Part shown: piece by piece, positions 48,624 to 57,463 of the stretch | Layout of the letters: each line of letters begins with the position of its first letter | How positions within the stretch are numbered: the first letter of the stretch is position 1 | Assembly: GCA_036511675.1 (NCBI GenBank) | Contig: DATCBU010000081.1 | Location: 18,927 to 82,926, forward strand | DNA length: 64,000 bases | Source of the DNA: Chersky-840 sp036511675 | GTDB taxonomy: Bacteria > Actinomycetota > Acidimicrobiia > Acidimicrobiales > UBA8190 | Direction of reading: 5' to 3' | Program-made: the position numbers and the translations under genes | The notes under the pieces: model-generated | What the model was told of the DNA's origin: nothing | Databases searched by the model: none | Seen by the model: the letters and a program-made list of their open reading frames with translations, nothing else

Positions 48624-50573
48624 TTATGGGCCGATTCCGATCACGGGCACCGGAACGTCACTGTTCATCGTCGTGTTGTCACCGAGCTCACCGTGATAGT
48701 TGTTGCCCCAGCAGTCGGCTGCACCCGAAGTGAGGATCGCACAGAAACCTGCTTCGTCACTGTCAACGCTGGTCGCGGACAGGCCGGTTGATACGGGAGT
48801 CGTACTGCACGGAAGATTGTAGTAACACGTTTCCGGTCCGACGGTGGTGCCGATGCCAAGGTCACCCGAGTCGTTGCTGCCCCAGCAGTCGAGTCTGCTT
48901 GAGGTGAGGATCGCACAGTACCCGCGGCCATCAGTGATCAAGCTGGTGGCAGAGATCCCCACCGACACCGGCGTGGCGCTGCACGGCTGCCCTGCATCAC
49001 AGGAATCGGGGCCGCCCGTTGTGCCATCCCCAAGGTCCCCGGTGCCATTCGAGCCCCAGCAGTCCACCTTGCCCGAGGTGAGGATCGCACAGGAGCTGTT
49101 GCCATCGCTCACGACGCTGGTCGCGGCCACGCCCGTCGACACTGGCCTCGTGCTGCACGGCCCGTCAACACAGGCATCCGGGCCGGTGTTCGAACCGTCC
49201 CCCAATTCATCGCGGGAGTTGCTGCCCCAGCAGTCGACCATGCCTGAGGTGAGGATCGCACAGTAATTCCCAGGGCCAGCCGCCAGGCTGGTGGCGGAGA
49301 TGGCGGTCGAGACCGGCCTCGTGCTGCACGGCTCCGGCAGGAGTCCACGGCCGGGACACATGTTCGGTCCGCCGGTCGTGCCGATACCGAGGTCGCCCCC
49401 GGAGTTCGAGCCCCAGCAGTCGACTCCCCCCGAGGTGAGGATCGCACAGTAGCTGAGCTTGTCGCTCGCCAGGCTGGTGGCGGAGATCCCAACAGACATT
49501 GGTGTGCTGCTGCAAGGAGAACCATCGCAGGTCTCCGGCCCGCTGGTGGTGCCGATACCCACCTGACCGAAGGCGTTGTCTCCCCAGCAGTCGACTCCCC
49601 CCGAGGTGAGGATCGCACAGAAGTTTCCTGACCAACTGCCCACGAGGCTCGTGGCCGAGATGCCGATCGGGCGCGGTGTGGTGCTGCAGGGGTAACCGGT
49701 GCTACAGATCTGTGGTCCGCTCGTCGAGCCGACGCCCAGGTCCCCGGTGTCGTTGCCACCCCAGCAGTCGACTCCGCCCGAGGTGAGGATCGCGCACCAT
49801 GCGTCGCTGTCGGCCGCCAGGCTGGTGGCGGAGATCCCCACCGATACCGGTGTGATGCTGCACGGTTCCTGGCAGTCGTCGGGGCCAGAGCTGGTCCCGA
49901 TACCCAACTCGCCGTTTGCGTTGCCACCCCAACACACGACCCCGTCGGTTGTGAGAATGGCGCAGTACTCTCCGAATCCGCCGTTCACCACCATCTTCGC
50001 GGGGCCGAACGCTGGCGGTGCGCTTCCGAGGGTGATCGTCCCGGCGACCGTCATGGTGTGGAGCCCTCTCCGATGATCACACAAGGGGCTCGGGCCAGGC
50101 GGCGGCAGGGAGAACGCGAGCTGTGCGAGTCCCGTAAAGGACCCTGTGGCGTTGCCGCCGCTCACTGCGCTCGGGTTGAACCGAGACGTGACGCCATCGA
50201 AGCGCCCGATCCAGGAGATCGTGAGTTTCACGGGTGCTCCCGAGCTCCCAATCCAACCACCGCCGCAGCTGATAGGGCTGCTCGAGAAGGATCCCTTCGC
50301 TTTTGCCGCGGTGATCCTGATCGTTCCGACGCTGGCGGTGCACGTCGAAAATCGCATCCGCGTCGTGGCGGGACCATTTTCCGAGCTGGTACTCGTGAGC
50401 GGCCGAGAAAACGAGATCCTCGCCGAGAACGCGCAGTTGACCGAACCCGGGGCGGCTCCTCGGAAATGAGATGTACTTGGACTCGCTGAGGCGGGGATTG
50501 CCGACGGGCCTGCAAACACGAGCACCAAGCCCACAATGATGGTCAACGCCGCCTCTGGCCAGAATCGCCTCAT
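48624..50573 (-). CDS. Secreted RCC1-repeat (beta-propeller) protein with paired cysteines
   Basis: A 649-residue protein. A signal peptide (AALTIIVGLVLVFAGPSAIP with cleavage after ASA) is followed by a ~190-residue serine/threonine-rich domain, then eight RCC1-type repeats of about 55 residues. Each repeat carries CAILTSGGVDCWGSN and a P-x-x-x-x-C-x-C/PCSTTPVSVGISATSL segment; both strands of the repeat unit have cysteines two turns apart, suggesting disulfides in an exported protein. The exact copies suggest recent repeat expansion. Start ATG 50573 is the first with a signal. RCC1 propellers bind proteins or DNA; here an adhesin or receptor role is likely, but is inference. Confidence 0.8.
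   Translation of the reverse strand: MRRFWPEAALTIIVGLVLVFAGPSAIPASASPSTSHFRGAAPGSVNCAFSARISFSRPLTSTSSENGPATTRMRFSTCTASVGTIRITAAKAKGSFSSSPISCGGGWIGSSGAPVKLTISWIGRFDGVTSRFNPSAVSGGNATGSFTGLAQLAFSLPPPGPSPLCDHRRGLHTMTVAGTITLGSAPPAFGPAKMVVNGGFGEYCAILTTDGVVCWGGNANGELGIGTSSGPDDCQEPCSITPVSVGISATSLAADSDAWCAILTSGGVDCWGGNDTGDLGVGSTSGPQICSTGYPCSTTPRPIGISATSLVGSWSGNFCAILTSGGVDCWGDNAFGQVGIGTTSGPETCDGSPCSSTPMSVGISATSLASDKLSYCAILTSGGVDCWGSNSGGDLGIGTTGGPNMCPGRGLLPEPCSTRPVSTAISATSLAAGPGNYCAILTSGMVDCWGSNSRDELGDGSNTGPDACVDGPCSTRPVSTGVAATSVVSDGNSSCAILTSGKVDCWGSNGTGDLGDGTTGGPDSCDAGQPCSATPVSVGISATSLITDGRGYCAILTSSRLDCWGSNDSGDLGIGTTVGPETCYYNLPCSTTPVSTGLSATSVDSDEAGFCAILTSGAADCWGNNYHGELGDNTTMNSDVPVPVIGIGP
48630..49990. 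repeat. Eight diverged ~175-bp tandem repeats within the RCC1 gene
   Basis: The stretch cccgaggtgaggatcgcaca recurs with few changes about every 165-190 bases, for example near 49071, 49430, 49599 and 49778. It encodes the CAILTSG core of each RCC1 repeat. The high DNA identity of this core versus its flanks suggests recombination between units. Confidence 0.8.
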
Positions 50574-50749
50574 GCTCGACGCACCCCCGACACCCCGCCT
50601 AGGTCTAGGAAGGCTCCAATCGCCAGCAGCACCATACTCCAGTCGACCCTGAGCCACTTGGGCCGACCGAGTTCACCCCACCCCGCGCTGCGTCCACCGG
50701 TGAGCGGTACCGCCGGATCCCGATCGGAGCTTGAAAGTCGATCCGTGTG

Positions 50750-52750
50750 TCACGCCGAGACAATGATGACCAAAGTTTGTGTTGTGGTCTGAACGGGATT
50801 GCCTCGAGACCTGTGTGTCTTGGCCTGAACCGTGAAGGTGAAGGATTCGGGGAAGATCCGACCACTCCTGGGCGTGCCGTGCAGCAATCCGTTTGATCGC
50901 AGCCTCAGCCCCTTAGGCAGCGATCCGCTGAGTCGCTTCCATCCAAACGGCGTGCTTCCTCCCGCCGCTTGAAATTGGATGCTGTAGACCGTCCCCTTTG
51001 TGGCAGGTGGTAGGGAGGTGGTGGTGATTCGGAATCCCGAGGGCTGAGTGGCCTCTAGTGTCTCGACCTCGCTTCCCGCACCGCACGTGCTTGTCGATGG
51101 CGCGTTGTGTCCATCGCCAGAATACGACGCCTCCCAGTAATACGTACCAGCGCTCGGCAATGTGACTGGTGCAGACACTGGGAGCTTGCCGAGCACGGTA
51201 ATGGACTCCGCAGTGCCGGCGTTCACTGCCGTCGTACAGCTGGAATCCGAGTACACAGTGTAAGTGACGCTCCCCCCGGCGGCAGACGCGAACGTCCCGC
51301 CCAACGTAGCTTGATCTGACACCGCCGTTCCCTCGGGGACAGTGATCCTTGTCCCACTCTGTCCTCCTCCAGCAAGCAAGGTGGAGAGGCTTGTCGAGTC
51401 GGGCGTCACATGAACTTCACCGCCAGCGGCACAGGTGCTTGCCGAGGTGGCATTGGCCTTGTCACCGGAATATGTAGCTTGCCAGTAGTAGGTCCCTTCT
51501 ACGGTGAGAGTGACAGGAAGCGATGTCGAGACTGTGCCGTCGGTCACACTCACGGTCCCTCCCGAACCTGTCATGACGGTACAGCTGGCATCCGAGTACA
51601 CCGTATAGCGCACCGTGCCCCCGGCACTGGAGACGTTTGTCCCGCTGAGGCTGGCGGTGTCCGTTACTTCGGTGAGCAGCGGTACCGAGATCGTGGTTCC
51701 GGTCTGACCATCCCCAGACAACGAGTTGACCACTGTGGTCGATGATGTATTGCCGCTGTAGAAAAGCGCCCTCCCGGTTTGGTCAACAGCAGCACAGAAT
51801 GAAGGTCCGAGACACGACACACTTTGAATGCTATTCAAGTCAGGGCGAACAGGAGTGGACCACGTCGTCCCGTCAAATTGATTGACATCACCATCTTGGG
51901 CACCCGCGACGCAGAACGTCGCACTTGGGCATGAAACCGTGTTGAAGCCATTAGGACCGTAAGGACCGCTTATGAGCACCGGCGATGACCAGGATGTTCC
52001 GTTGAAGGAGATCTCTTGACCGGCGTCGTCGACAGCGACGCAAAAGGTTACGGTCGGGCACGATGTCGCTTCGATTGTGCGGCCGCTGCCGTCGATGGAG
52101 AGCGGAAGAGACCATGTGGAGCCGTTGAAATTGTAGATGTGTCCTTGCTTGTCACCTCCTATGCAGAAGGTCGAACTTGCGCACGAGATTCCCCCGGCCG
52201 AGAAGCCAGAGACTTGACTCCAACTTGTCCCGTCAAAGGTGATGGAGGTGCTCCCAGTGGCAAGACAGAACGACGCACTTGGACATGAAATGTCCTCCAG
52301 TGAAGCTGCTCGGTTTGTCGGGTCGAGCGCGAGAGGGGAGGACCATGTGGAGCCGTCGTACGTGAGGACGTTTCCTTGTTGATCGACGGCGGCACAGAAC
52401 GAGGTGGTGGGACAGGAGACGTCCGTCAGCACGTTGCCGGGATCGATTGGTGTGGGGGCCGAGGCGGACGAGTAGTTGAAGATGACGGCATCGCCGACAT
52501 TATCGACTGCCACACAGAATGCCGTTGTCGCGCACGAGGCAGCATACGGAAGATGGTTGGCATCGAGGAGCGAAGGGGCCGACCAGGCACTTGACGCTCC
52601 TGCGGGTTCGGAGGCGACAGCGTACAAGCCAAGAGCAATAAAGGACGCACTTATTAAAACAGCTGACAAGTGACGCAAAGGTCCGCGTTTCGTCCCATGT
52701 GCTTCAGACGTCCTGGCCCTCGTGATCCTTGCCGCAAGTCGATGTCTCAT
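50750..52750 (-). CDS. Secreted repeat protein with propeller-like and Ig-like domains
   Basis: A 666-residue protein in three parts. After a signal peptide (residues ~28-52) come about six repeats of ~45 residues with CPTTSFCVAVDxxG and GSTWSSPL cores, resembling sialidase/beta-propeller repeats with two cysteines each. Two Ig-like domains follow (each with VTYTVYSDSSCTT and a YYWEASYSGD core). A final putative-Ig domain ends the chain (GSLPKGLRLRSNGLLHGTP). Codon use is unlike the neighbours: a TTA codon (52657-52655) and ATA follow each other in the signal, and one sampled 60-base line has 58 percent GC. It may be horizontally acquired. An AAAGGCGGGG ribosome site precedes ATG 52750. Confidence 0.8.
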   Translation of the reverse strand: MRHRLAARITRARTSEAHGTKRGPLRHLSAVLISASFIALGLYAVASEPAGASSAWSAPSLLDANHLPYAASCATTAFCVAVDNVGDAVIFNYSSASAPTPIDPGNVLTDVSCPTTSFCAAVDQQGNVLTYDGSTWSSPLALDPTNRAASLEDISCPSASFCLATGSTSITFDGTSWSQVSGFSAGGISCASSTFCIGGDKQGHIYNFNGSTWSLPLSIDGSGRTIEATSCPTVTFCVAVDDAGQEISFNGTSWSSPVLISGPYGPNGFNTVSCPSATFCVAGAQDGDVNQFDGTTWSTPVRPDLNSIQSVSCLGPSFCAAVDQTGRALFYSGNTSSTTVVNSLSGDGQTGTTISVPLLTEVTDTASLSGTNVSSAGGTVRYTVYSDASCTVMTGSGGTVSVTDGTVSTSLPVTLTVEGTYYWQATYSGDKANATSASTCAAGGEVHVTPDSTSLSTLLAGGGQSGTRITVPEGTAVSDQATLGGTFASAAGGSVTYTVYSDSSCTTAVNAGTAESITVLGKLPVSAPVTLPSAGTYYWEASYSGDGHNAPSTSTCGAGSEVETLEATQPSGFRITTTSLPPATKGTVYSIQFQAAGGSTPFGWKRLSGSLPKGLRLRSNGLLHGTPRSGRIFPESFTFTVQAKTHRSRGNPVQTTTQTLVIIVSA

Positions 52751-53018
52751 CCGGCACCCCGCCTTTTGTTGCCGTAATGGTATTTGAGAAATGGTGACCA
52801 GGGATGAACAAGTTCAACCTACGCTGCCCAGGCCAGCGGTGCTCCGGTCGGCTTGTCCGCCCTGCTGATCATCAGAATTGACGAGGTACCGTCGCCCCAA
52901 AATCAAGCGGTGCGGCGGGTTGCAGGCAGGCGCGTCCTCAGGAAATGGATTGTTGGTGGCCCGACCCCGATGCCACCTCACGAGACCTCGGCCCGGGATG
53001 GGCGGCGCGCTCGACCCG

Positions 53019-53300
53019 TCAGGCATTCCTCGGAGAGGCAATCCGCTCGGAGATGAACGTGGCGCCCTTGGCCCTGCTGGCGGTCTTCACCAGCGTCTCG
53101 CACGAAGGACAGCGGCCCGCTGACATCGTCTGGTCCCAGGTTCGATGCGCTTCAGCGGTATAGGACAAACCACACAGCGTCTTTATGGGCTTCGGGAAGC
53201 TGTCGGCGACCGCGTGCCATTGCGGCGCCAAGTGGCCCCGGTGTCGTAACGAAGCCCAGAAACTCTGTGGTGGCATCTCCGGAACTGCGAGGTACCTCAT
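53019..53300 (-). CDS. Small putative zinc-binding protein (DUF3039-like)
   Basis: About 93 residues from ATG 53300, which has a GGGGGG ribosome site 6 bases upstream. QWHAVADSFPKPIKTLCG and the later GRCPSCETLV give a histidine, a cysteine and a CxxC pair, similar to the H-C-CxxC pattern of small actinobacterial zinc proteins. There is no signal peptide. I see nothing convincing in 52751-53018 or 53301-53405 apart from this gene. The family assignment is tentative. Confidence 0.4.
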   Translation of the reverse strand: MRYLAVPEMPPQSFWASLRHRGHLAPQWHAVADSFPKPIKTLCGLSYTAEAHRTWDQTMSAGRCPSCETLVKTASRAKGATFISERIASPRNA

Positions 53301-53406
53301 GGCATGGACCCCCCCTGCACCCAATCCCTCGGGCATTCTAACGGGAAACGCCCCTCGGCGACGGGCGCTCGGCTCGCCTTCACGGCCATTTTTCGAGGTG
53401 GTGCAG

Positions 53407-53412
53407 TAGCCT
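53407..53412 (+). promoter_or_regulatory. Putative -10 element upstream of the acyltransferase gene
   Basis: TAGCCT would start transcription near 53419-53420, leaving a leader of about 20 bases before GTG 53440. Confidence 0.35.
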
Positions 53413-53439
53413 CGGCGGGCCTGGACCCCGCGCCTTGCC

Positions 53440-55605
53440 GTGCGGGCTGACATGGGGCGGTCGGTGGCGGGCACACCCAACAATCGTTCTCAGCCACAGG
53501 GGCCCCCGGCACAACGGTTGCTGGCGTCAGGCGACGAATCCGGAACGGCGCCCGAGGACCGACCCTTCCGGCCCGACGTCGAGGGCCTCCGGGCCGTGGC
53601 GGTCCTCCTGGTCGTCCTGTATCACTCGGGAATCTCGGCCCTCTCGGGCGGGTACATCGGGGTGGACGTCTTCTTCGTCATCTCGGGTTTCGTCATCACC
53701 GGCGTGTTGCTCCGAGAGCGCGTCACCTCGGGTCGAACCTCGGTCCTCGCCTTCTACGGCCGCAGGTGTCGCCGCATCATCCCCGCTGCCACCGTGGTGA
53801 TCATCATCACGGTCGTCCTGTCGTACTTCTTGTTGGGTCTCGGGACGGGAAGCCGGACCGCTAGCGACGGACGCTGGGCTTCGGTGTTCCTGGCCAACGT
53901 GCATTTCAGTGCCGTGGGGACCGATTACCTGCGATCACAGCAGCCGCCCTCGCCGCTCCAGAACTACTGGTCGCTTTCGGTCGAAGAGCAGTTCTACGTC
54001 GTGTATCCCACGCTGTTCCTCGTGCTGGCGGGGATACGGACCCGATTCTCCCTCCGGGCTCGGCTCACGGCGGGACTCCTCATCATCATCGCGGCGTCCC
54101 TGGCGTTCTCGGTGATCGACACGGCGAGCAACGCCACCATCGCCTATTTCTCCCCCTTCACCCGGGCGTGGGAGCTGGCCCTCGGTGCCCTGGTGGCGGT
54201 GGCCACCCCGTGGCTCAAGGCCGTGCCCAGTGCCGTCGCCGCCATCGCGTCCTGGCTCGGCCTGGGCGCTGTGCTCTACGCCGCCTTCGCCTTCGACGCC
54301 AAGACCGCCTATCCCGGCTCCATCGTCACCGTCCCCGTGGTCGGTGCCGCGCTGATCATCGCCGGGGGTGTCACGGCCGGGGCCCTGGGCGCCGAGGCCG
54401 TGCTGGGGCTCGCCCCCTTGCGCCTCATCGGCAAGCTCTCGTACTCGCTCTATCTCTGGCACTGGCCGATCCTCATCCTCGCGGCCGAATACGCCGGCAG
54501 GACCAGCCTGTCGGTGCCGCAGAACCTGGCCTGGGACGTGGTGGCGTTGCTCGCCTCGGTGATCACCTATGTCGTCGTGGAGAATCCGATCCGCCACGCC
54601 AAGCCCTTGCTGCGCGTCCGATGGGCCAGCATCGGCCTCGGCGTAGCCCTGGTGGCGGTCTCTCTGGGGGCCATCACGGTGCAAGCCGATGCGGCGGGCA
54701 GTTCCCGGATCGTGGCCAAGAACCAGGCGACTCCGAAGGCGGCCTCGGCTCAGGACCTGCTGGCTCTGGTGGCGGCGTCGCCAGACATGCGGACCATTCC
54801 GTCCAACCTCGTTCCCCCGTTCTCCCAACTGGTGACGAGACCGGAATCCGACATCGGGTTCCCGCCTGTCAGCTCCGGATGTCGGCCCTCCGCGTCACAG
54901 AGCCGGGTGCCAACGTGTGTCTTCGGTGACCGCACGGGGGCCCACACCATGGTCCTGTACGGGGACTCGCACGCCGGCATGTGGTTCGTGGCCCTCGATG
55001 ACATCGCCAAGCAGGCCCACTGGCGGCTGATCGTCCTGTTCAAACCGGCGTGCCCCGCATCCCCGCTCGCCACCCACGCCCTGGGAAGCACCGGTCCCTG
55101 GGTGGCCTGCGAGCAGTGGCAGCGCTTCGCCATCGCCCGCGTCAACCAGATCGACCCCGATCTCCTGATCGTGTCGCAGGCGTCGTATTACACGAGCCCG
55201 AAGGGCGTTCGCTACACCCCCGCCCAGTGGCAGCACGGATTGGCGCAACTCCTGGCGGGCGTGACCGCACCAAAGACGAAATCGGTGGTGCTGGGCAACA
55301 TCCCGTCGTCCGAAGGTCCCGATTGTCTGGCCCGACACAGCGCCGACATCCGGGCCTGTGCCACCTCGCCCCATTCCGCCCTCACGCCCTACAACGATGC
55401 CGAGGCGCGTGCCGCGGTGGGCCGGGCCCGTTACGTCGATGTCACACCCTGGTTCTGTGCCAAGACCTGCAGTGCCGTCGTCGGGAGATACGACGTCTAT
55501 CTCCCCGGCGGTCACGTCGCCGTGGGCTACTCGCGCTTCATCGAAGGCGTGCTCGCTTCGGCGCTCGGCCTCCCCACCTCGACCGGGACCGTATCGCTGC
55601 GCTGA
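53440..55605 (+). CDS. OafA-type acyltransferase with C-terminal SGNH domain
   Basis: A 721-residue protein. The N-terminal acyltransferase-3 membrane domain has RPDVEGLRAVAVLLVVLYHS, GVDVFFVISGFVITGVLL, RRCRRIIPAATVVI and the NYWSLSVEEQFYVVYP motif. LSYSLYLWHWPILILAAEY and VVENPIRHAKPLL follow. An extracytoplasmic SGNH hydrolase-like domain starts near residue 490 with MVLYGDSHAGMW. Such two-domain enzymes O-acetylate polysaccharides or peptidoglycan. ATG 53452 is an alternative start. Codon use is again GC-rich, so the low-GC stretch ends before this gene. Confidence 0.9.
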   Translation: MRADMGRSVAGTPNNRSQPQGPPAQRLLASGDESGTAPEDRPFRPDVEGLRAVAVLLVVLYHSGISALSGGYIGVDVFFVISGFVITGVLLRERVTSGRTSVLAFYGRRCRRIIPAATVVIIITVVLSYFLLGLGTGSRTASDGRWASVFLANVHFSAVGTDYLRSQQPPSPLQNYWSLSVEEQFYVVYPTLFLVLAGIRTRFSLRARLTAGLLIIIAASLAFSVIDTASNATIAYFSPFTRAWELALGALVAVATPWLKAVPSAVAAIASWLGLGAVLYAAFAFDAKTAYPGSIVTVPVVGAALIIAGGVTAGALGAEAVLGLAPLRLIGKLSYSLYLWHWPILILAAEYAGRTSLSVPQNLAWDVVALLASVITYVVVENPIRHAKPLLRVRWASIGLGVALVAVSLGAITVQADAAGSSRIVAKNQATPKAASAQDLLALVAASPDMRTIPSNLVPPFSQLVTRPESDIGFPPVSSGCRPSASQSRVPTCVFGDRTGAHTMVLYGDSHAGMWFVALDDIAKQAHWRLIVLFKPACPASPLATHALGSTGPWVACEQWQRFAIARVNQIDPDLLIVSQASYYTSPKGVRYTPAQWQHGLAQLLAGVTAPKTKSVVLGNIPSSEGPDCLARHSADIRACATSPHSALTPYNDAEARAAVGRARYVDVTPWFCAKTCSAVVGRYDVYLPGGHVAVGYSRFIEGVLASALGLPTSTGTVSLR

Positions 55606-55660
55606 GGGCCCACGGCCACACCCACGCACCCCCGCAGCTGACCCATGGCAAGATCGGCCG

Positions 55661-57079
55661 GTGCGCAAGGACTCGGTTCTCTCCCCGAGCCTCGACGGCT
55701 GGATCGTCGACCGTCTACGCCGACGGATCGCGCCCATCGTGGTGGCCGTCGTGTACGTGGCTCTGGGCCTGCTCTACGTCTTTCGATGGGGATCGGTCGT
55801 GCGGCACATCCCGTCGTTGTGGATCACCCCCCCCGACCTGTCGGGCATCTACCAGGCGTCGAGCGCGTTTGCCCATGGCCACCTCGGCGCCGTCTACCAC
55901 GCCAACTCGGGCTTCTTATCGCTTCCGGGCTTCCTCATCGCCTTGGCGCCACTCGGGGCACTAAGCAGTGGGTTCCACACCACCTTCGTCGAGATCACGA
56001 AGAACCACCACCTGGTCACCCACCCCGAATACCTGGTGTCACAGAGCGCGCATTTCTGGGATTCGGGCACGATCTTCTCGGGCGCGAACCACGCCAACGA
56101 GTACAGCGTCCAGCCCCAATGGTTCGCCTACGTCTTTCCCTACATCCTGGTGTTGTCGTGCTTGGCCCTGTTCGCCTGCGATGCCCTGGCCGAGCGCCTC
56201 CAGGTCAACCGGGCGCGACGGGCCGTCCTCAGCCTCGCCCAAGGGGTGGCGCTGTGGCCCGTGATCGTGTTCTGGGGGCATCCCGAAGACGCCCTGGCGG
56301 TGGCGTTGGCCGTGTACGCCCTGTGGTTCGCCCTTGACCACCGTTTCGGCTGGGCCGGGTGGCTCTTCGGCGCGGCTGTGGCCGTGCAGCCCCTGGTGAT
56401 CGTGGTGTTCCCGATTCTCCTCGTTCTCGGGGGCCGGCAAAGGGTTTTCGGGCTCATGGTGCGAGGCGTCGTCCCGGCCGCGGCCGCCATTGCGGGGCCA
56501 CTCATGGCCGGGTTCCACGCCACCGTGCATGCCGTCGTGACCCAACCGATGCACCCCGACCTGAAGGGCACCCACCAGACCCCCTGGACCTTCCTGGCCC
56601 CCAAGCTCGGTGGAAAAGGGCCGCACCGCACCGTGGGTGGCGGGCGGACACGGTTCGTCGCCCTGGCCCTGGCCGCCGCCGTGGGGTGGTGGTCCCGCCG
56701 GTGGCGCCAGAAGCCGGAGATGCTTGTGTGGGCCGCGGCGCTCGCCCTCGCCCTTCGGACCTACACCGAGTCGGTCATGACGTCCTATTACGTGTGGCCC
56801 GCCCTGGCCATCGGGTTGGTGGTGGCGGCGTGTGGGAGCCGGCGACGGTTCGGCCTCTCGGTGGCCCTGGCCATCGGCGTCACCATCGGCGCCCAGCTCA
56901 ACTTGCAGTGGTTCCCATGGTGGCTCATCGAGGTCGCCGGTGTGACCGGGTTGCTCGTCGCTGCCGCGTCGCCCGAGCCGCCGGAGCCGGTGATGCCGGT
57001 GGCTCCACGTTCCAAGAGAGCCGGTGCCACCACCAAGAGCCGCGCCCGGGCCGACAAGAAGCGCTCGGCCCGGCGATGA
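55661..57079 (+). CDS. GT-C-like polytopic membrane protein
   Basis: A 472-residue membrane protein with about ten helices. The first external loop (ITPPDLSGIYQASSAFAHGH) carries an aspartate in the GT-C position, and FWGHPEDALAVALAVYALWF is a typical later segment of GT87-like mannosyltransferases. The final ~30 residues are a lysine/arginine-rich tail (RADKKRSARR). GTG 55661 is preceded by a weak CAAGAT hexamer at six bases. The stop overlaps the next gene (ATGA). The acceptor is unknown. Confidence 0.7.
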   Translation: MRKDSVLSPSLDGWIVDRLRRRIAPIVVAVVYVALGLLYVFRWGSVVRHIPSLWITPPDLSGIYQASSAFAHGHLGAVYHANSGFLSLPGFLIALAPLGALSSGFHTTFVEITKNHHLVTHPEYLVSQSAHFWDSGTIFSGANHANEYSVQPQWFAYVFPYILVLSCLALFACDALAERLQVNRARRAVLSLAQGVALWPVIVFWGHPEDALAVALAVYALWFALDHRFGWAGWLFGAAVAVQPLVIVVFPILLVLGGRQRVFGLMVRGVVPAAAAIAGPLMAGFHATVHAVVTQPMHPDLKGTHQTPWTFLAPKLGGKGPHRTVGGGRTRFVALALAAAVGWWSRRWRQKPEMLVWAAALALALRTYTESVMTSYYVWPALAIGLVVAACGSRRRFGLSVALAIGVTIGAQLNLQWFPWWLIEVAGVTGLLVAAASPEPPEPVMPVAPRSKRAGATTKSRARADKKRSARR

Positions 57080-57444
57080 CAGAGACGGCGACCATCCGTG
57101 CACTGCTCGAGGCCCACCGCTCGACGACGGTCGCGCGCATCCGGTCCATGACGATCGACTTCGACGCCATTGTGTCGGCGTCGACTGACTCAAACGCCGA
57201 CGACGAACATGATCCGGAAGGTGCGACGATCGCCTTCGAGCGGGCGCAGGTGGCCGCACTGCTCAGCGAGGCCCGGGCCTCGCTGAACGACCTCGACCGG
57301 GCTCTGGCCAGGCTGGAGGCCGGGGTGTACTCGACCTGCGAGCGATGCGGCGACCCCATCGGCTCTGACCGCCTGGCCGCCCGACCCGCGGCGAGCACCT
57401 GCATCGCCTGCGCCGCTTCACCGCGCCGCAGTGGTGTCAGGTAG
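57076..57444 (+). CDS. DksA/TraR-type zinc finger protein (second copy)
   Basis: A 122-residue protein with a helical N-terminal part (AFERAQVAALLSEARASLND, then LDRALARLEAG) and a zinc finger STCERCGDPIGSDRLAARPA followed by STCIACA. It is related in design to the protein at 29.7 kb but much diverged. ATG 57076 overlaps the stop of the GT-C gene, so it is made with an envelope enzyme, an unusual setting for this family. Confidence 0.82.
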   Translation: MTETATIRALLEAHRSTTVARIRSMTIDFDAIVSASTDSNADDEHDPEGATIAFERAQVAALLSEARASLNDLDRALARLEAGVYSTCERCGDPIGSDRLAARPAASTCIACAASPRRSGVR

Positions 57445-57463
57445 GCCATACCGGCGGGAGATC

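Noticed and set aside
48630..49990. CRISPR-like regular DNA repeats
   Set aside because: The ~175-base period is in frame and each unit encodes an RCC1 repeat; there are no short spacers or cas genes.
50598..50610. Inverted repeat tcctagacctagg as an operator
   Set aside because: It is short and close to the RCC1 gene start, but no known regulator motif fits and similar short palindromes occur by chance.
48420..53439. Duplicate of the tRNA-Pro 3' end as an attachment site
   Set aside because: I looked for a second copy of the T-arm and acceptor sequence up to 53.4 kb by eye and saw none; an alignment would be needed to be sure.
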